Positions 47,101-58,800 of a stretch of 64,000 nucleotides of DNA are shown piece by piece. Within the stretch, counting starts at the first letter, position 1, and every line of letters starts with the position of its first letter. The notes beneath the pieces are model-generated. The model made no database searches. It saw only the letters and a program-made list of their open reading frames with translations, and was not told the origin of the DNA. The DNA lies in contig NW_024040928.1 in assembly GCF_014851395.1 (NCBI RefSeq), forward strand, positions 15,391,012 through 15,455,011, written 5' to 3'. The position numbers were made by a program, and so were the translations under genes. This DNA comes from Micropterus salmoides. Taxonomy: Eukaryota > Chordata > Actinopteri > Centrarchiformes > Centrarchidae.

Positions 47101-50100
47101 AGCCTGGTCAGGTCCGGCGCGCTTTTCGGACAGTTGCGCCCTCTCTGTCAACACCACTGGCTATATTTGAAGCCTCTCTGTCTTCCACCATCCTGCAGCA
47201 CAAGAAAATTGCCTTGAAGGTGTCCCTGAAAGCTGTCATTGTGTACGCATACAGAAAGGGGTTGACAGCAGAGTTGGCATGTGACAGGATGATGGCAGTT
47301 AGCAGCAGCTCTAGTGGCATGGGGCAGCGAGGGCAGAGCAGCAGGAAGCAGTTGATTATGTGGAGCGGGATCCAGCAGATTGTGAAGAGGAACAGAACCA
47401 GAAAAAGTGAAGTAGCAGTCTTCACCTCTCGGCGCATGCTGGCTGCCTCCCTCGCTTGACCCTCCCCTCTGCCGCTTTGCTCGGCTGCGGTGCGCCTCAC
47501 CTGCCGCTTGACGGTGACAAAGATTTGGGCATAGATGAGAAACATGATCACCAGGGGGGTCAGCACACAAGCAAAGAAGTTGAAGTAGACCATGTATGTC
47601 ATGTCCACCACCAAGACAAAGAAACAGTAGCCCAAATCAGGTGGTGTCTTGTGCCAGCCCATCAGAGGCACGAGCCCAATGAGAAAGGCCAGCAGCCACG
47701 TGGTCAGGATCACTAACACAGCGTTGCGAGACGTCATCAGGACCTGGTAGCGGAAGGGCATGAAGATGGCCACGTAGCGCTCCACAGCCACTGCCAGCAG
47801 GCTGAAGATGGAGCTCTGGGTCAACATGATTAAAACGCTCAACATGAGCAGACACAGGTAGAGATTGTGACGTGGCAAGCCGAGGCCTGTCAGGATGGCG
47901 CAGGGAATGGCGACCGCGCCCACACAGATGTCAGCGACTGCAAGCGAGACCAGGAAGTAGTTGGTGACGGTGCGTAACTTGCGGTTGAGGCCCACGGCAG
48001 CGCAGACCAGCAAATTGCCAGCCGCAGAGAGAAAGGCGATGGCAAGCTCTGCCGCCATGTACGCCACATTAGGGGAAATCACCAGGTCATTGGTTGGAGG
48101 TGAAGGAGAAGGTAGGGAGGAGGTGGTGTTGGAGGAGGAAGGAGTTGAGGAGATCAGGAAAGCGGAGGACTTAGTGTAGAGGTTCAATGCAGTGGTGTTC
48201 TCCATGGTTGTCCTAAAGATCATCAGATCATATTCAAGTTAGAAGTCTAGCTCCTCAGTAGGGCGATGAAATGCAAGTAGCAGTAAAATTACTCACCAGT
48301 CTACAGCAGTTTTGAAAACTAGTAGAATTACTGAAGAACCTCCATCGCCGTTATTCTGACAGCAGGCGCCCTGATACTCTACGCCTGTCCTCACGTTGAA
48401 GATCACAAACTCACTTCTGTTTGAACAAATCTGCAGGATGCTGTTTTATAGAACTCCCTTCTTCCCTCTTGATGTCACTGGTTGTCTGAGCAAATTAGAT
48501 GTTTGTCTTTTGCACTCTGAAGGATCAGACAGAGACCGACTGCTACTTGGATGGTCATTAGTTGTGTACTGGTGCGAGTCTGGGGAATCTAATAAATGTC
48601 TCTTGTCAGGGCAGGGTGGATGATATCAGCACTGACACCTGGGGTTATGGAGACATGTTCCTGCTTGTGTGCACGTGTGTCCATTACCTGATGGGGCCCT
48701 AATGAATTTGCCTAATGAATAAAGGTGTCACACTGAGGCGTTTTTTCAGTGTCCCTTTTGGCCTCATTTAGGAAGTTAATTTGGATGTTTTTCAGCCCTT
48801 TGTTTTTGTTCATGCTGAATTGTTAATTTAACAAAACAACAAAAGTTTGGGAGAAAACTATTTGGAACTTGTGCTTGCTCTAACAGAAAGCGTAAAGCTG
48901 ATGATGTGGACGGAGTATCAAAGAAACAGAAGAAGGAGGAGGATGATCAGAAGAAGAAGCTTGAGGAGCAGTTGAAGGTACTTTTTATTTCCTATTTTGG
49001 AATAAACATCACATGTTTGGCGATGTTATCTTTTTTAGTATGTTCCTCGGTTTTCATTTTTTGCTTTTTGGTGCATCTACAGAACCAAAGCCAGCTGATT
49101 TGGGGAATCAAGGACAAGCTGAAGAAGTTTTGTTCAACCAATGATATGAAAGAGCTGCTGATTGCAAATGGCCAGGAGGTTCCCTCCGGAGAATCAAATG
49201 TAAGACCACCTCGTCTTATTTCACTCCTACCAGATTCAAAATGAATCATCATTGAAAAGGCTGACTAATTAAAATGACTGCTCTTTGTAGGTGGTGGACT
49301 GCCTCTCTGACGGCATGGCTTTTGGCGCTCTAGAGGCCTGTAAGGAGTGCAACGGCCAGCTGGTGTTCAAGGGCGATGCTTACTACTGTACCGGGGACAT
49401 ATCAGCCTGGACGAAGTGTGTGTTCAAAACCGCAACACCCGAACGCAAAGACTGGGTCATCCCCAAGGTAGGTCACCTCATTTCAAGGCTCCTTTTTTAG
49501 TTCTTTATAGAGCAGCAGTTTCCAAGCTAAATCATCACCAGTGGCTTGTGAGCAGACTTCATGTCATTATAATGACATGAAAGCGGTTTCATATAGCAGC
49601 TGAGTTCATGTTAAATGTTTTCACTGGTTTCAGTCTCCTTTAGGTATTCAATCAGTGGCTGCTAATGTGCCAAGAACATGCTACATATTCTTGCCATATT
49701 TTATTACTTGTATATTTTGTGGATTTATCACTTTAGGAATTCCATGAAGTTCCCTTCCTGAAAAAATTCAAGTTCAAGCGGCAGGACAGGGTTTACCCGA
49801 AGGAGGCTCCCACCCAAACCCTTAACGTGGCCAAAGCAGAACCCTTGGCAAGTGCATCGAGTGCCCCGACTGAGCGACTGCCCGAGGGGGCCCCTGCAGG
49901 TTGGTGAAGAAACCTGTATCCTCTCTGTATTCTGAGTTTGGGGTTTGATTCAGTGGATGCGTTTGTTGAACTTTTATGTGGTGATTGTTTTTTTTTTTCC
50001 TCTCATAGACAAACCTCTTACTGGTATGAAACTGTTGGCTGTGGGTAAGCTGACCAAGAACAAGGATGATCTAAAGGCTGCTGTAGAGGAGCTGGGTGGA

Positions 50101-53100
50101 AAGATTACCGGCACAGCCAATAAGGCCTCAGTCTGCCTCAGCACCAAGAGTAAGTAACCAATCACAAAAATTACCAATAAGTGGGCAAGTCAGTGCCCTC
50201 AGTTCCTTTTTTTTAATTTAAAAAAAAAAGCTTCTGGAATCAAATTTAGGAATATATTGTCTTATTGTCTTATTTCATAATGTGTAATGTAACAAATCCC
50301 ACTGTTACATCTTCTTTCAGAGGAGGTGGAGAAGATGAGTAAGAAAATGGAGGAAGTGAGGGATGCAGGCGTGCGTGTGGTCTCCGAGGATTTCCTCACA
50401 GACATCAAGTCGTCGGGTAAAGCCCTCCAGGAACTGGTCTCCCTGCACGCCATCTCGCCCTGGGGTGCAGAGGTCAAAGTCGAAGCTAACGCCCCATCTG
50501 CGGCCACCAAGTCCGGAGCGCTGGCTGCCAAGAGCACCGGCAGGGTGAAGGAGGAGGAAGGTAACAGATGTGCTTATAGATGTCTATCTAAATGTTTTAG
50601 AGGGGTGATTCGGCTAGACTTGTGTTATAGCATTGGACTGTATATGTTTATTGCTTATTTGTATATTAATAAATGATTGCATCCACATTGTCACAGGTGG
50701 TAGCAAAACCAAGAAGATGAAACTCACAGTCAAAGGAGGAGCTGCTGTGGATCCTGATTCAGGTAGTCATGAGTACCCTGCATCGAAAACATAATTTCTC
50801 CATCCATTTTTGTTTAGATTTTTGGGTCTTTTGACCTTGACTGATAATTTTGATTTTTTAGGTCTGGAGAACAGCGCTCATGTCCTGGAGCAGAAAGGGA
50901 AGATGTACAGTGCTACTTTGGGTCTTGTGGACATCGTCAGGGGAACTAACTCCTACTATAAACTGCAGCTGCTGGAGGATGATGTACAGAAGCGGTCAGT
51001 GGCAGGACATCATCTCACTTCTTTTCTGCTTTTTTTTGTGGTGCAGAGGTTATAAAAGGTACATTCAGGTCAGTTTATGAGAAAATAGAGAGTCTTAGCT
51101 TCCTAGCTGCAGGGCAGTGGTGCTGTGTTTCCTTTTTTCTCCCATTATTGCCATAAAGGTAGAAATAATAATTGTTTTACACTGATGATTCTAACTCGAC
51201 TGTCTCTGACACAGCCACTCCTTCATGTATGTGCAGGTACTGGGTGTTCAGGTCATGGGGCAGAGTGGGTACCACCATCGGAGGCAACAAGCTGGACAAG
51301 TTTCATGACAAGAACTCTGCCCTGGACAACTTCCTGGGTGTCTACAAAGAGAAGACGGGCAACGACTGGGGCTCCTCCAACTTCACCAAATATCCCAATA
51401 AGTTCTACCCCCTGGAGATCGACTACGGACAGGTACACACAAAACTATAAAGGAGATATTGTACAGTATGTTTTCTTTATTAGACCGGCTTCATTTTTCT
51501 CTGCGTTTTTCATATTTCTTGACAGGATGAGGAAGCAGTGAAGAGGCTGACGGCGTCCGCCGGCACAAAGTCTAAGCTGGCCAAACCCATCCAGGAGCTG
51601 ATCAAGACGATCTTTGATGTAGAGAGCATGAAGAAGGCCATGGTGGAGTTTGAAGTAAGACTTTTTCTTTTGTTTAGGCAACATACGTGGCTGTATACAA
51701 ATGAGAGAGAAACCACATTAAACATACCTAGTTTATTACAGCCTGCATCATATCACATCTTTTGGCAATGTCGGGAGCTTTTGTTGAGAAGCTGTTTTTA
51801 TAATAGGATGATATATGTGACTTTGCACTCCTGTGTTTCTGTTACCAAAGCCAGCACCATCTGTCATGTGTTGTCATGTCTACACTTAAATTAAAGCCAG
51901 CAGTAGAGCAACTACAATGTACAGGAAAATTCCACATCTCCATTTCAATAGAACGTCATAATGGTTTGTTTTGTTTTTGTGCATTAAATCTTTTAGCTCA
52001 ATGGTATTAATGCAAGCTGAGTGTGTACATTATTCTTTTGTGTCCCACATATGTACATGTATCTTCAGATTGACCTTCAGAAGATGCCCCTCGGAAAGTT
52101 GAGTAAGAGGCAGATCCAGAGCGCCTACTCTCTCCTCACTGAAGTGCAGCAGGTCAGTAACCGACGCACTAGACTCTTGTGATGGATTTGTGACATTACT
52201 TGTAGTAAGTAGCGCTTCCGTGCCAGTGATTGGACCAGATATACGTAGCAAACGTTTTTACCAAATTGCTCTTTTTATTTAATCGTAGGCTGTGTCAGAT
52301 TGTCTGCCTGAGTCCCAGGTGCTGGATCTCTCCAATCGCTTCTACACCCTGATACCTCACGACTTTGGTATGAAGAAACCACCACTGCTCAACAACCTGG
52401 ACTACATTCAAGTAAGGACACACGCATATAATTCTCTCTTGTTTTATAACTGCATGGAGCATACATGGATATCATAGCATGCACATGCGTCACTGTTCAG
52501 GCTAAAGTTCAGATGCTGGACAACCTGTTGGATATTGAAGTGGCATACAGCCTGCTGAGAGGAGGGGCCCAGGACAATGAGCGTGATCCCATCGACATCA
52601 ACTATGAGAAACTCAAAACCAAGATTGAGGTGAGGAGTGTTAACTACAAGATTATGTATTTTTTTCCCCATTGTCTACTAAGATTAATGTTCCGCATGGT
52701 CATTGTATGGAGGAGATTACGCATGGAGGGTTACTGTGTGAATTTGTTATTTCATAGGTTGTTGACAAAACTACAGAGGAGGCTGAAATCATTATGCAAT
52801 ATGTTAAGAACACCCACGCTGCTACACACAACACCTACACACTGGAAGTGCAAGAAGTAAGTCATTTTGGGGGAAAAACAGTTTTAACATGCTTCATTTG
52901 AATATTATGTTGCAAATTCTTACTTTGTAGAAATCTTTATTTATTATTACTGATTCTGTGTGTACCATAGTTGTCCAGTATGAATTACTATCTCTCTGTT
53001 TCTTGACTTTTTTTTCATCATTTTAGATCTTCAAAATCGTTCGAGAGGGAGAGCGCCAACGATACCGTCCCTTCGAGGAGCTACACAATCGGCAGCTACT

Positions 53101-54477
53101 GTGGCACGGTTCTCGCACCACCAACTACGCTGGTATCTTGTCTCAGGGTCTTCGCATTGCCCCTCCGGAGGCCCCAGTGGTGAGTCGAAGTTTGAGGGGA
53201 ACCAAAAGCTGTACCTCAATTTGTTATTGCGCAACAATGCAGTTGATCTCTCTCCTGTTCAGTCCTGTATTACATTGCTGTTTTGCTTCATTTTCCCTAG
53301 ACTGGTTACATGTTCGGCAAAGGTGTGTACTTTGCCGACATGGTGTCAAAGAGTGCAAACTACTGTCACACCTCCCAGTCAGACCCTGTAGGCCTCCTCC
53401 TTCTGGCTGAGGTTGCCCTCGGCAACATGTAAGGGACAGTCTGAGTTATTTTTTAAAAAAAGCCTGAATGTCAACCTTTTTGTGTGCTTCGCAAATATGT
53501 GGTCATAATGAAAATGAATGTGTCTTGCTTTTGTTTTAATGCAGGCATGAACTGAAGAAGGCCTCCCACATTACAAAATTGCCCAAGGGCAAGCACAGTG
53601 TTAAAGGTGAGAAAATAATTTATTTGCATTTCACAAGTGAGGGGAACAAAGAAAAATGGTGGTAATTTGTAAATAAAAACTACAGAAATTCAGTCTCAGT
53701 GAAATAAATGTTTAACTACACAACAGGTGCACCCATTTCTAAACAGCAGACCAATACAATAGCGAGCTGTGACTTTTAATGCGTAAATATATCTTGAAAC
53801 AACTGTTACTGCCAAATTAAATGTAAATACATAATAAAGTATAATGCAATACAGACTTCATAGACATAACACCCACGTGCTGAAATATTTGCTTAATAAT
53901 GTGTGATTTTAGCTGATTTGTTTTGATAAATACGAGCTTGTTGCAACTGAAGTGCATCTTGTTGATAATATATAGAAGTTTAGTTTGTGTTCTGCTTCAG
54001 ACTTTCATTCATTAACCTTTTTTTTTTGTGCAGGTCTGGGTAGAACTGCTCCTGATCCAAGTGCTGCTGCCACTTTAGAAGGAGTGCAAGTGCCTCTGGG
54101 AAAAGGAACCCACACTAACATTGATGATACGAGTCTGCTGTACAACGAGTATCCTTTAACACTGACCACCTGGTTTATGAATTTAATAATAATTTTGCCA
54201 AATTACCACACATTTTTCCTGCTTTGCCATACAATTGATTATTTAATAGTTAGTAGAAGCGTGCAAGACTTAGTCGGTGCATATTGTTCTTTACATTGAA
54301 TAAACACTGTAATTGGTGTGAAACGTCCTATTATTTTGCTGTGTTGGTGATATTATCTGTATAGTCATTGTTTTCCTTAACCGCTGCTCCTCTAGGTACA
54401 TTGTCTATGATGTAGCGCAAATAAACATGAAGTATCTCCTGAAGATCAAGTTTAACTACCAGACATCTCTGTGGTGA
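44200..54477 (+). CDS. parp1: Poly(ADP-ribose) polymerase 1 (complete, 23 exons)
   Basis: Nuclear enzyme that binds DNA breaks and makes poly(ADP-ribose) from NAD+. Exons: 44200-44322, 45651-45813, 46514-46629, 46801-47015, 48887-48977, 49083-49199, 49291-49467, 49737-49899, 50009-50149, 50321-50560, 50697-50762, 50862-50994, 51237-51432, 51526-51654, 52069-52152, 52289-52411, 52501-52629, 52758-52856, 53027-53179, 53301-53428, 53545-53606, 54034-54148, 54396-54477. They sum to 3,045 nt, 1,014 residues, the length of human PARP1. Zinc finger 1: C22, C25, H54, C57. Zinc finger 2: C125, C128, H159, C162. Nuclear signal KRK...KKQKK from 207, with DDVD214-G as the caspase site. Zinc finger 3: C292, C295, C308, C318. 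BRCT in exons 9-10; WGR at 589-591; helical domain in exons 14-18. Catalytic H862, Y896 and E988 are all present; the E988 codon is split by the last intron. Intron 4 houses an antisense GPCR. Confidence 0.98.
47108..48205 (-). CDS. Adenosine (P1)-receptor-like GPCR, intronless, nested in parp1 intron 4
   Basis: A seven-helix receptor most like adenosine A2 receptors, which bind adenosine outside the cell and signal through G proteins to adenylyl cyclase. I prefer the ATG at 48205 (ACCATGG, ideal Kozak; 365 residues) over 48223. The N-terminus carries N-x-T sites (ENTT, SNTT). Pocket residues match the A2A family: E1.39 (AAELAIA), T3.36-Q3.37 (LTQSSIFSLLA), W6.48, L6.51, H6.52 and N6.55 (CWIPLHIINCF), S7.42-H7.43 (ILSHANS), NPFLY in helix 7. 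C3.25 and the ECL2 Cys remain. Oddities: ERY replaces DRY; ECL2 is only about nine residues before its Cys, against about 22 in A2A; the glutamate after the conserved ECL2 Phe is Val (CFFVL). Helix 8 has a CC pair. Adenosine receptor genes normally have an intron after helix 3; this one is uninterrupted. A CTTTAG just upstream of the start could be an acceptor for a 5' UTR exon. Paralog type cannot be fixed. Confidence 0.85.
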   Translation of the reverse strand: MENTTALNLYTKSSAFLISSTPSSSNTTSSLPSPSPPTNDLVISPNVAYMAAELAIAFLSAAGNLLVCAAVGLNRKLRTVTNYFLVSLAVADICVGAVAIPCAILTGLGLPRHNLYLCLLMLSVLIMLTQSSIFSLLAVAVERYVAIFMPFRYQVLMTSRNAVLVILTTWLLAFLIGLVPLMGWHKTPPDLGYCFFVLVVDMTYMVYFNFFACVLTPLVIMFLIYAQIFVTVKRQVRRTAAEQSGRGEGQAREAASMRREVKTATSLFLVLFLFTICWIPLHIINCFLLLCPRCPMPLELLLTAIILSHANSAVNPFLYAYTMTAFRDTFKAIFLCCRMVEDREASNIASGVDREGATVRKARRT

Positions 54478-55819
54478 GAGGGGCTGTTTCTGAACCCTCA
54501 TCAGTGCAAGCAAAGACCACTGTTGCCTCCAAACTCCTGGGCTTCATTCCCTGCAACAGAAGATGTTTGGCAAAGGGGCGATGCTATACCACACTTTACA
54601 ATGGTCATTGGATATCTCTAGTCACTTTATTGCTTTTTCATCAGGTTCACTAGCTGGCAGCCTTCCATAGTAATGCATTAGGTACTTAAATACCTACTTC
54701 AGAGTTGCTTATAAGACTGACACAGAACCACAGTTCAGTATAGTGGTTGAAGTACTACATAGAAATGTTTTGGGTTAGAAATGGACATCAGAAAATATTA
54801 TTAGTTTTCTGTCTCACATTGTAATCTTGAATTTCACAAGGATCTTATTTCTTAATTCCTTAATAACCAGCCAATAACCTGTAGTTAATAAGGCATATTA
54901 CTGCAACTTTTGAGTTATAAAAAAAACAATCTGCATACACACACACACCCACACAAACCACTGTTTATATTTTGCTACGGTTCTCAAGTAAAGATAAACA
55001 CATTTAGTAGACTGTTGGGCTGAAAGATACTGTACAAGGGTTGACATGTATATATTTGTTATTTGTTTCTCAAGCTGTCTTCTTTGCTAAAAATGAAAAA
55101 ATAAACAATGTGGGTAGTGTCTACAAAATATTCTGTAAAAGAAACAACTGCCATTGTATGTGGTACACTTTTTATTTGTTTTTCTCACTTACCTCAAACA
55201 AAATAAAACATTGAGTTCCCAAAATTTCACACCGTGTTTTTGAACTGTAATATTTTCTTGAACATGTTCATGTTGGATCCAATTTAAGTTTTAGATGTGA
55301 AAATAAATGTAAATTTGCATGTCAGCTTTTCAAAGTAATGAGATATAATTTCTTTAAAGGGTTGCTCTTTGGCAGATCAGGGTCCGCTACCAATAAGTAC
55401 TCCATGAGCCAGAAGGTCCTGAAGTTGGATCTTGTAGTATGTTCAACCATTAGCAACCCCCTGCATATATACATGAAAATAGGAATATTTCCTAATATAA
55501 TTTCCCATTTGAAAGAGATGTTTTTCATGGAAGCCTTTTTATGTTGGACATGGTTTTCTGGTGCTATGTATAATTCCAGGTAAAAACAACAACATGCACC
55601 TGGAGGTATTCATGTAAAGTCAAAACAGCATTGACACCCCCTTCCCACCAATATAAAATATGTAAGAGAAACAAAATATGTGACAGTAACAGAAGCGCTT
55701 TATGAAGCAATGGAGGGATGCTGGCTTTTGAAAGCATTTCCCAGTACATTTTGTATACGTATTCTTTGTAAATTCTACAATTTTTATTTCTCAAATCGCC
55801 CTCCAGATAGCGTCCCGAC
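54478..55819 (+). terminator. parp1 3' UTR with candidate polyadenylation signals
   Basis: AATAAA words lie at 55100-55105, 55202-55207 and 55302-55307, each within AT-rich sequence with T- or GT-rich stretches after it. One or more should end the parp1 transcript. Between there and the lin9 promoter I see no exon. The gap between the parp1 stop and the lin9 ATG is 1.4 kb, so the two genes are tightly spaced head to tail. Confidence 0.5.
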
Positions 55820-55870
55820 CCAGAATGCATTTTGACAAGGTCTTTGAAAAAGCGGCGCGGCTAATTCAAG
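55820..55870 (+). promoter_or_regulatory. lin9 5' UTR and start context
   Basis: GC-rich sequence (AGCGGCGCGGC) immediately precedes the lin9 start codon, which sits in a good Kozak context (AAGATGG). There is no TATA box. The first 700 bp of intron 1 are rich in GCTAAC/GTTAGC words. Confidence 0.45.
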
Positions 55871-58800
55871 ATGGCGGAGATGGACCAGCTGTTAGACGAG
55901 AGTGAGTAACAACAGTAAATCAAGGAGTTTTACATTGTAAACACGCAGCGGTCCCGTAGTGGTGAAATAAATATTTGGTGATAAATTGCTATCATTGCCC
56001 ATGTAACGAGCATCGCGAGTTTTTGGCGGAGTTCATAAAGTATTTTTTAGACGCAAAGAGATACCGGTCTTTCCAAGTCAGCTAACGCTTGTTAGCAGGA
56101 GAGGCTAACCATAGCTAATGTTGGAGTTGAGCAAGTTACTTAAGCCCAACTGGGTAAACAAATAACGTTAGCTTAGCCATGAGCTAACGTCTGCTAGCCT
56201 TAGATCGTAAGCAGTAATAACAAAAGGACTGCCACAACGTTTCTGTTGCCAAAGTACACACGCTAGCTACTAGCTATCGGTTTTGCTGGGCTTAGTATTT
56301 AGTCTTCCCTGATATCGTTCCTTAGATTTACGTTAACGTTCGTTAGCGCTGTTTAACGTTTACACGTTAACGCGCTGTGTATCATTTTGACAAGCTGGTA
56401 AAGGGGAAACTAGCCAACTTATTTGGCTATTAACAGCCGAAATTGTCATTTCAATCGATGTGACCGTAGTGAATGTCACTAAATATTGTCTCCGTGTTGT
56501 AACATAGTGTAACGTTAGCTTGTTTAGCTCATTTGGTTGATATGATGTGTCCAGCTGATGTTGTGCTCGAGTCTGACAGCTCAAAGTGAGGATTTTGGGC
56601 CTAACTGACTGCGCTAGCCATATCTAACTTCAGTTACCCTACCTACCCGGTTGCTGTCAGTGTTTAAAGGACAGGCTCATAGACGTCCGTTATTTGCAGC
56701 CGATTTCTTTGATAGCAAAATATTAACTTGAAACTAAAGAACTCAATCAACCTTTTATCACATTGACAGGTTTAGTGAAATATTTACAGCATTTTTTTTA
56801 TAGTTAAGCTAATCAAATATTTTATAATGTCATTAGCATGTTACTGAAGATTGATGTAACCCAAATTGTCCTCTTCCTCAGGCTCTTCAGCAGAGGCACT
56901 TGTGAGTCTAAAAGGTATGTGGACAGTATTTTCTTTTAGCTTACTGTCTTTCTGTACATAGGTTCTTGGTACATTGGGAATTACTAGCCAGTGAAGGTTA
57001 TTCTGATTTGGGCTTGTCAGCTGACATTATACCAAAGGTTTCCTGATTTAGAAGTGGTCAGAAATCTATATTCTTCACTGAGTTAGACCACCATAATGAC
57101 CAGCTTACAGTGACATCCCACGCTACCTTACATTAGTGGCAGAAGCAGACTTGGATACAGGGGAAGCAATTGTTCCAAAATTGCTTACAGTCTTCCAGAT
57201 ACTTGCACTTTTTTCTCCAGATTGGTAAAGAGAAAAGTTTTTTGTTAAGACTTTAAAATGATCTGTTGCTGTCTCACTTATAAGTCTTATATGACATCTT
57301 ATCTTACAATTATCTGACATTTGATAGTGAGTAGTTCTCACTCTTGTCTTGTATTTGGTGTCACTTTGTACGCTATTTTGAATAATTTCTTTTATTTTTT
57401 ATTTTACAGAAGGGAGTTTGTCCAACACTCTGAATGAAAAGAACAGCTTCTCAAGAGCTCACAACACCAGGGGACAACATTCCTCCCACTCAATGGAGAC
57501 GGTAATAGACATGGTGTTAGTTTGTCAATTTTAAAACTTGTGAAGAGGAAGCAATAGAGAGGCTTCTGTCATACACACTATTATCAATGCTAAGCTTAAA
57601 AAACATAAATAAAAGCTAGTTAATGAGATGCAATAGAGTACAACACAAGCCCCAATTTCACAATTTACCATACTGTGGAATCAACACGACTCAGACATTG
57701 TCAAAATTTTAATCACTGGTTTGAAGGCCATCTAACTTGGTATTTTCTAGTGTAGGATTATGTTTGCAAATTACAGTAGAGACTAATAGTCTCTTTAAAG
57801 TCTGAATTTATAATTTTTATTTATTTATTGAACTTGTATTTTAAAAAACTCTCTTGAGATTCAGGATCTCTATTACAAGACATATCTGGCCAAAATGGAA
57901 GTGTAGAGTAGTTCACACAGTCAAAAAAAAACATAAAGTACATTAGCACAAAAACATATGACCTGAGAGGCATAAAGATGAGTGGGATTTAAAACAAGTG
58001 CATTCTTTATAGATGTGAATAATTGAAAGACGTTAACTGTTACGCAGTAATTAAAGGCTACTTGTTTGATAAGGAAGTGTTGCTGTTGATTATATGGTCA
58101 CTGTCCACTTTTGATCTTACATTTATTCATTTAGCTGATGATTTTACCCAAAGCGACTTCCAATTGCTATATATGTCAGAGGTTGCACGAGGTTAAGGAC
58201 ACTTAACACATCCACATTGGTGGATGTGTCACAGTGGGGAATTGAACCCGGGGCTCTAACACCAAAGGCATGTGTCTTATCCAATGCCCCATCATCACCA
58301 CATCTTACCAGCCGCAGTTAATTGTTTTCATTGCATTTATTTCCAGATGAAGTTGAGTTCGACATGCAACTGGCCTTTATGTAGTTGTGTGCAAATCTAT
58401 GGCTTTGTAGTCTATTTTGCACTGGAGAAAAAAGTGGGCAATGTTTCAGAATGGGACGGTTTGGGACCCTTCTGCAAACACTTGTTTGTTTTTGAGGTGG
58501 ATATTTCGTTTTACGTTAAAATTCTCTGGGTGAGAATGGCATACTATGCTCTCTCTGGGGTGTTAAATTTGAATCTTACAACTCCCTAATAAAATAAACA
58601 AAAACATTGTTTGCCTGAATACTGTATCTGCAGGATTGCCTTGATCAAACTGTATTTTCTGCAGACAGAAGGAAACTAATGTTCTAATTTTGCACATTAA
58701 ATCGATAGGCACTGTTCATAAACTCCTGTCCACGTTTGTCCTTCCAGCCCACACGGAGCTCAAAGAGGAGCCGTTTGTTTCGGGAGGAGGATGAGCCGCC

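Noticed and set aside
47148..47570. 140-codon minus-strand frame inside the GPCR
   Set aside because: It is a shadow frame of the adenosine-receptor-like gene; no domain is seen in it.
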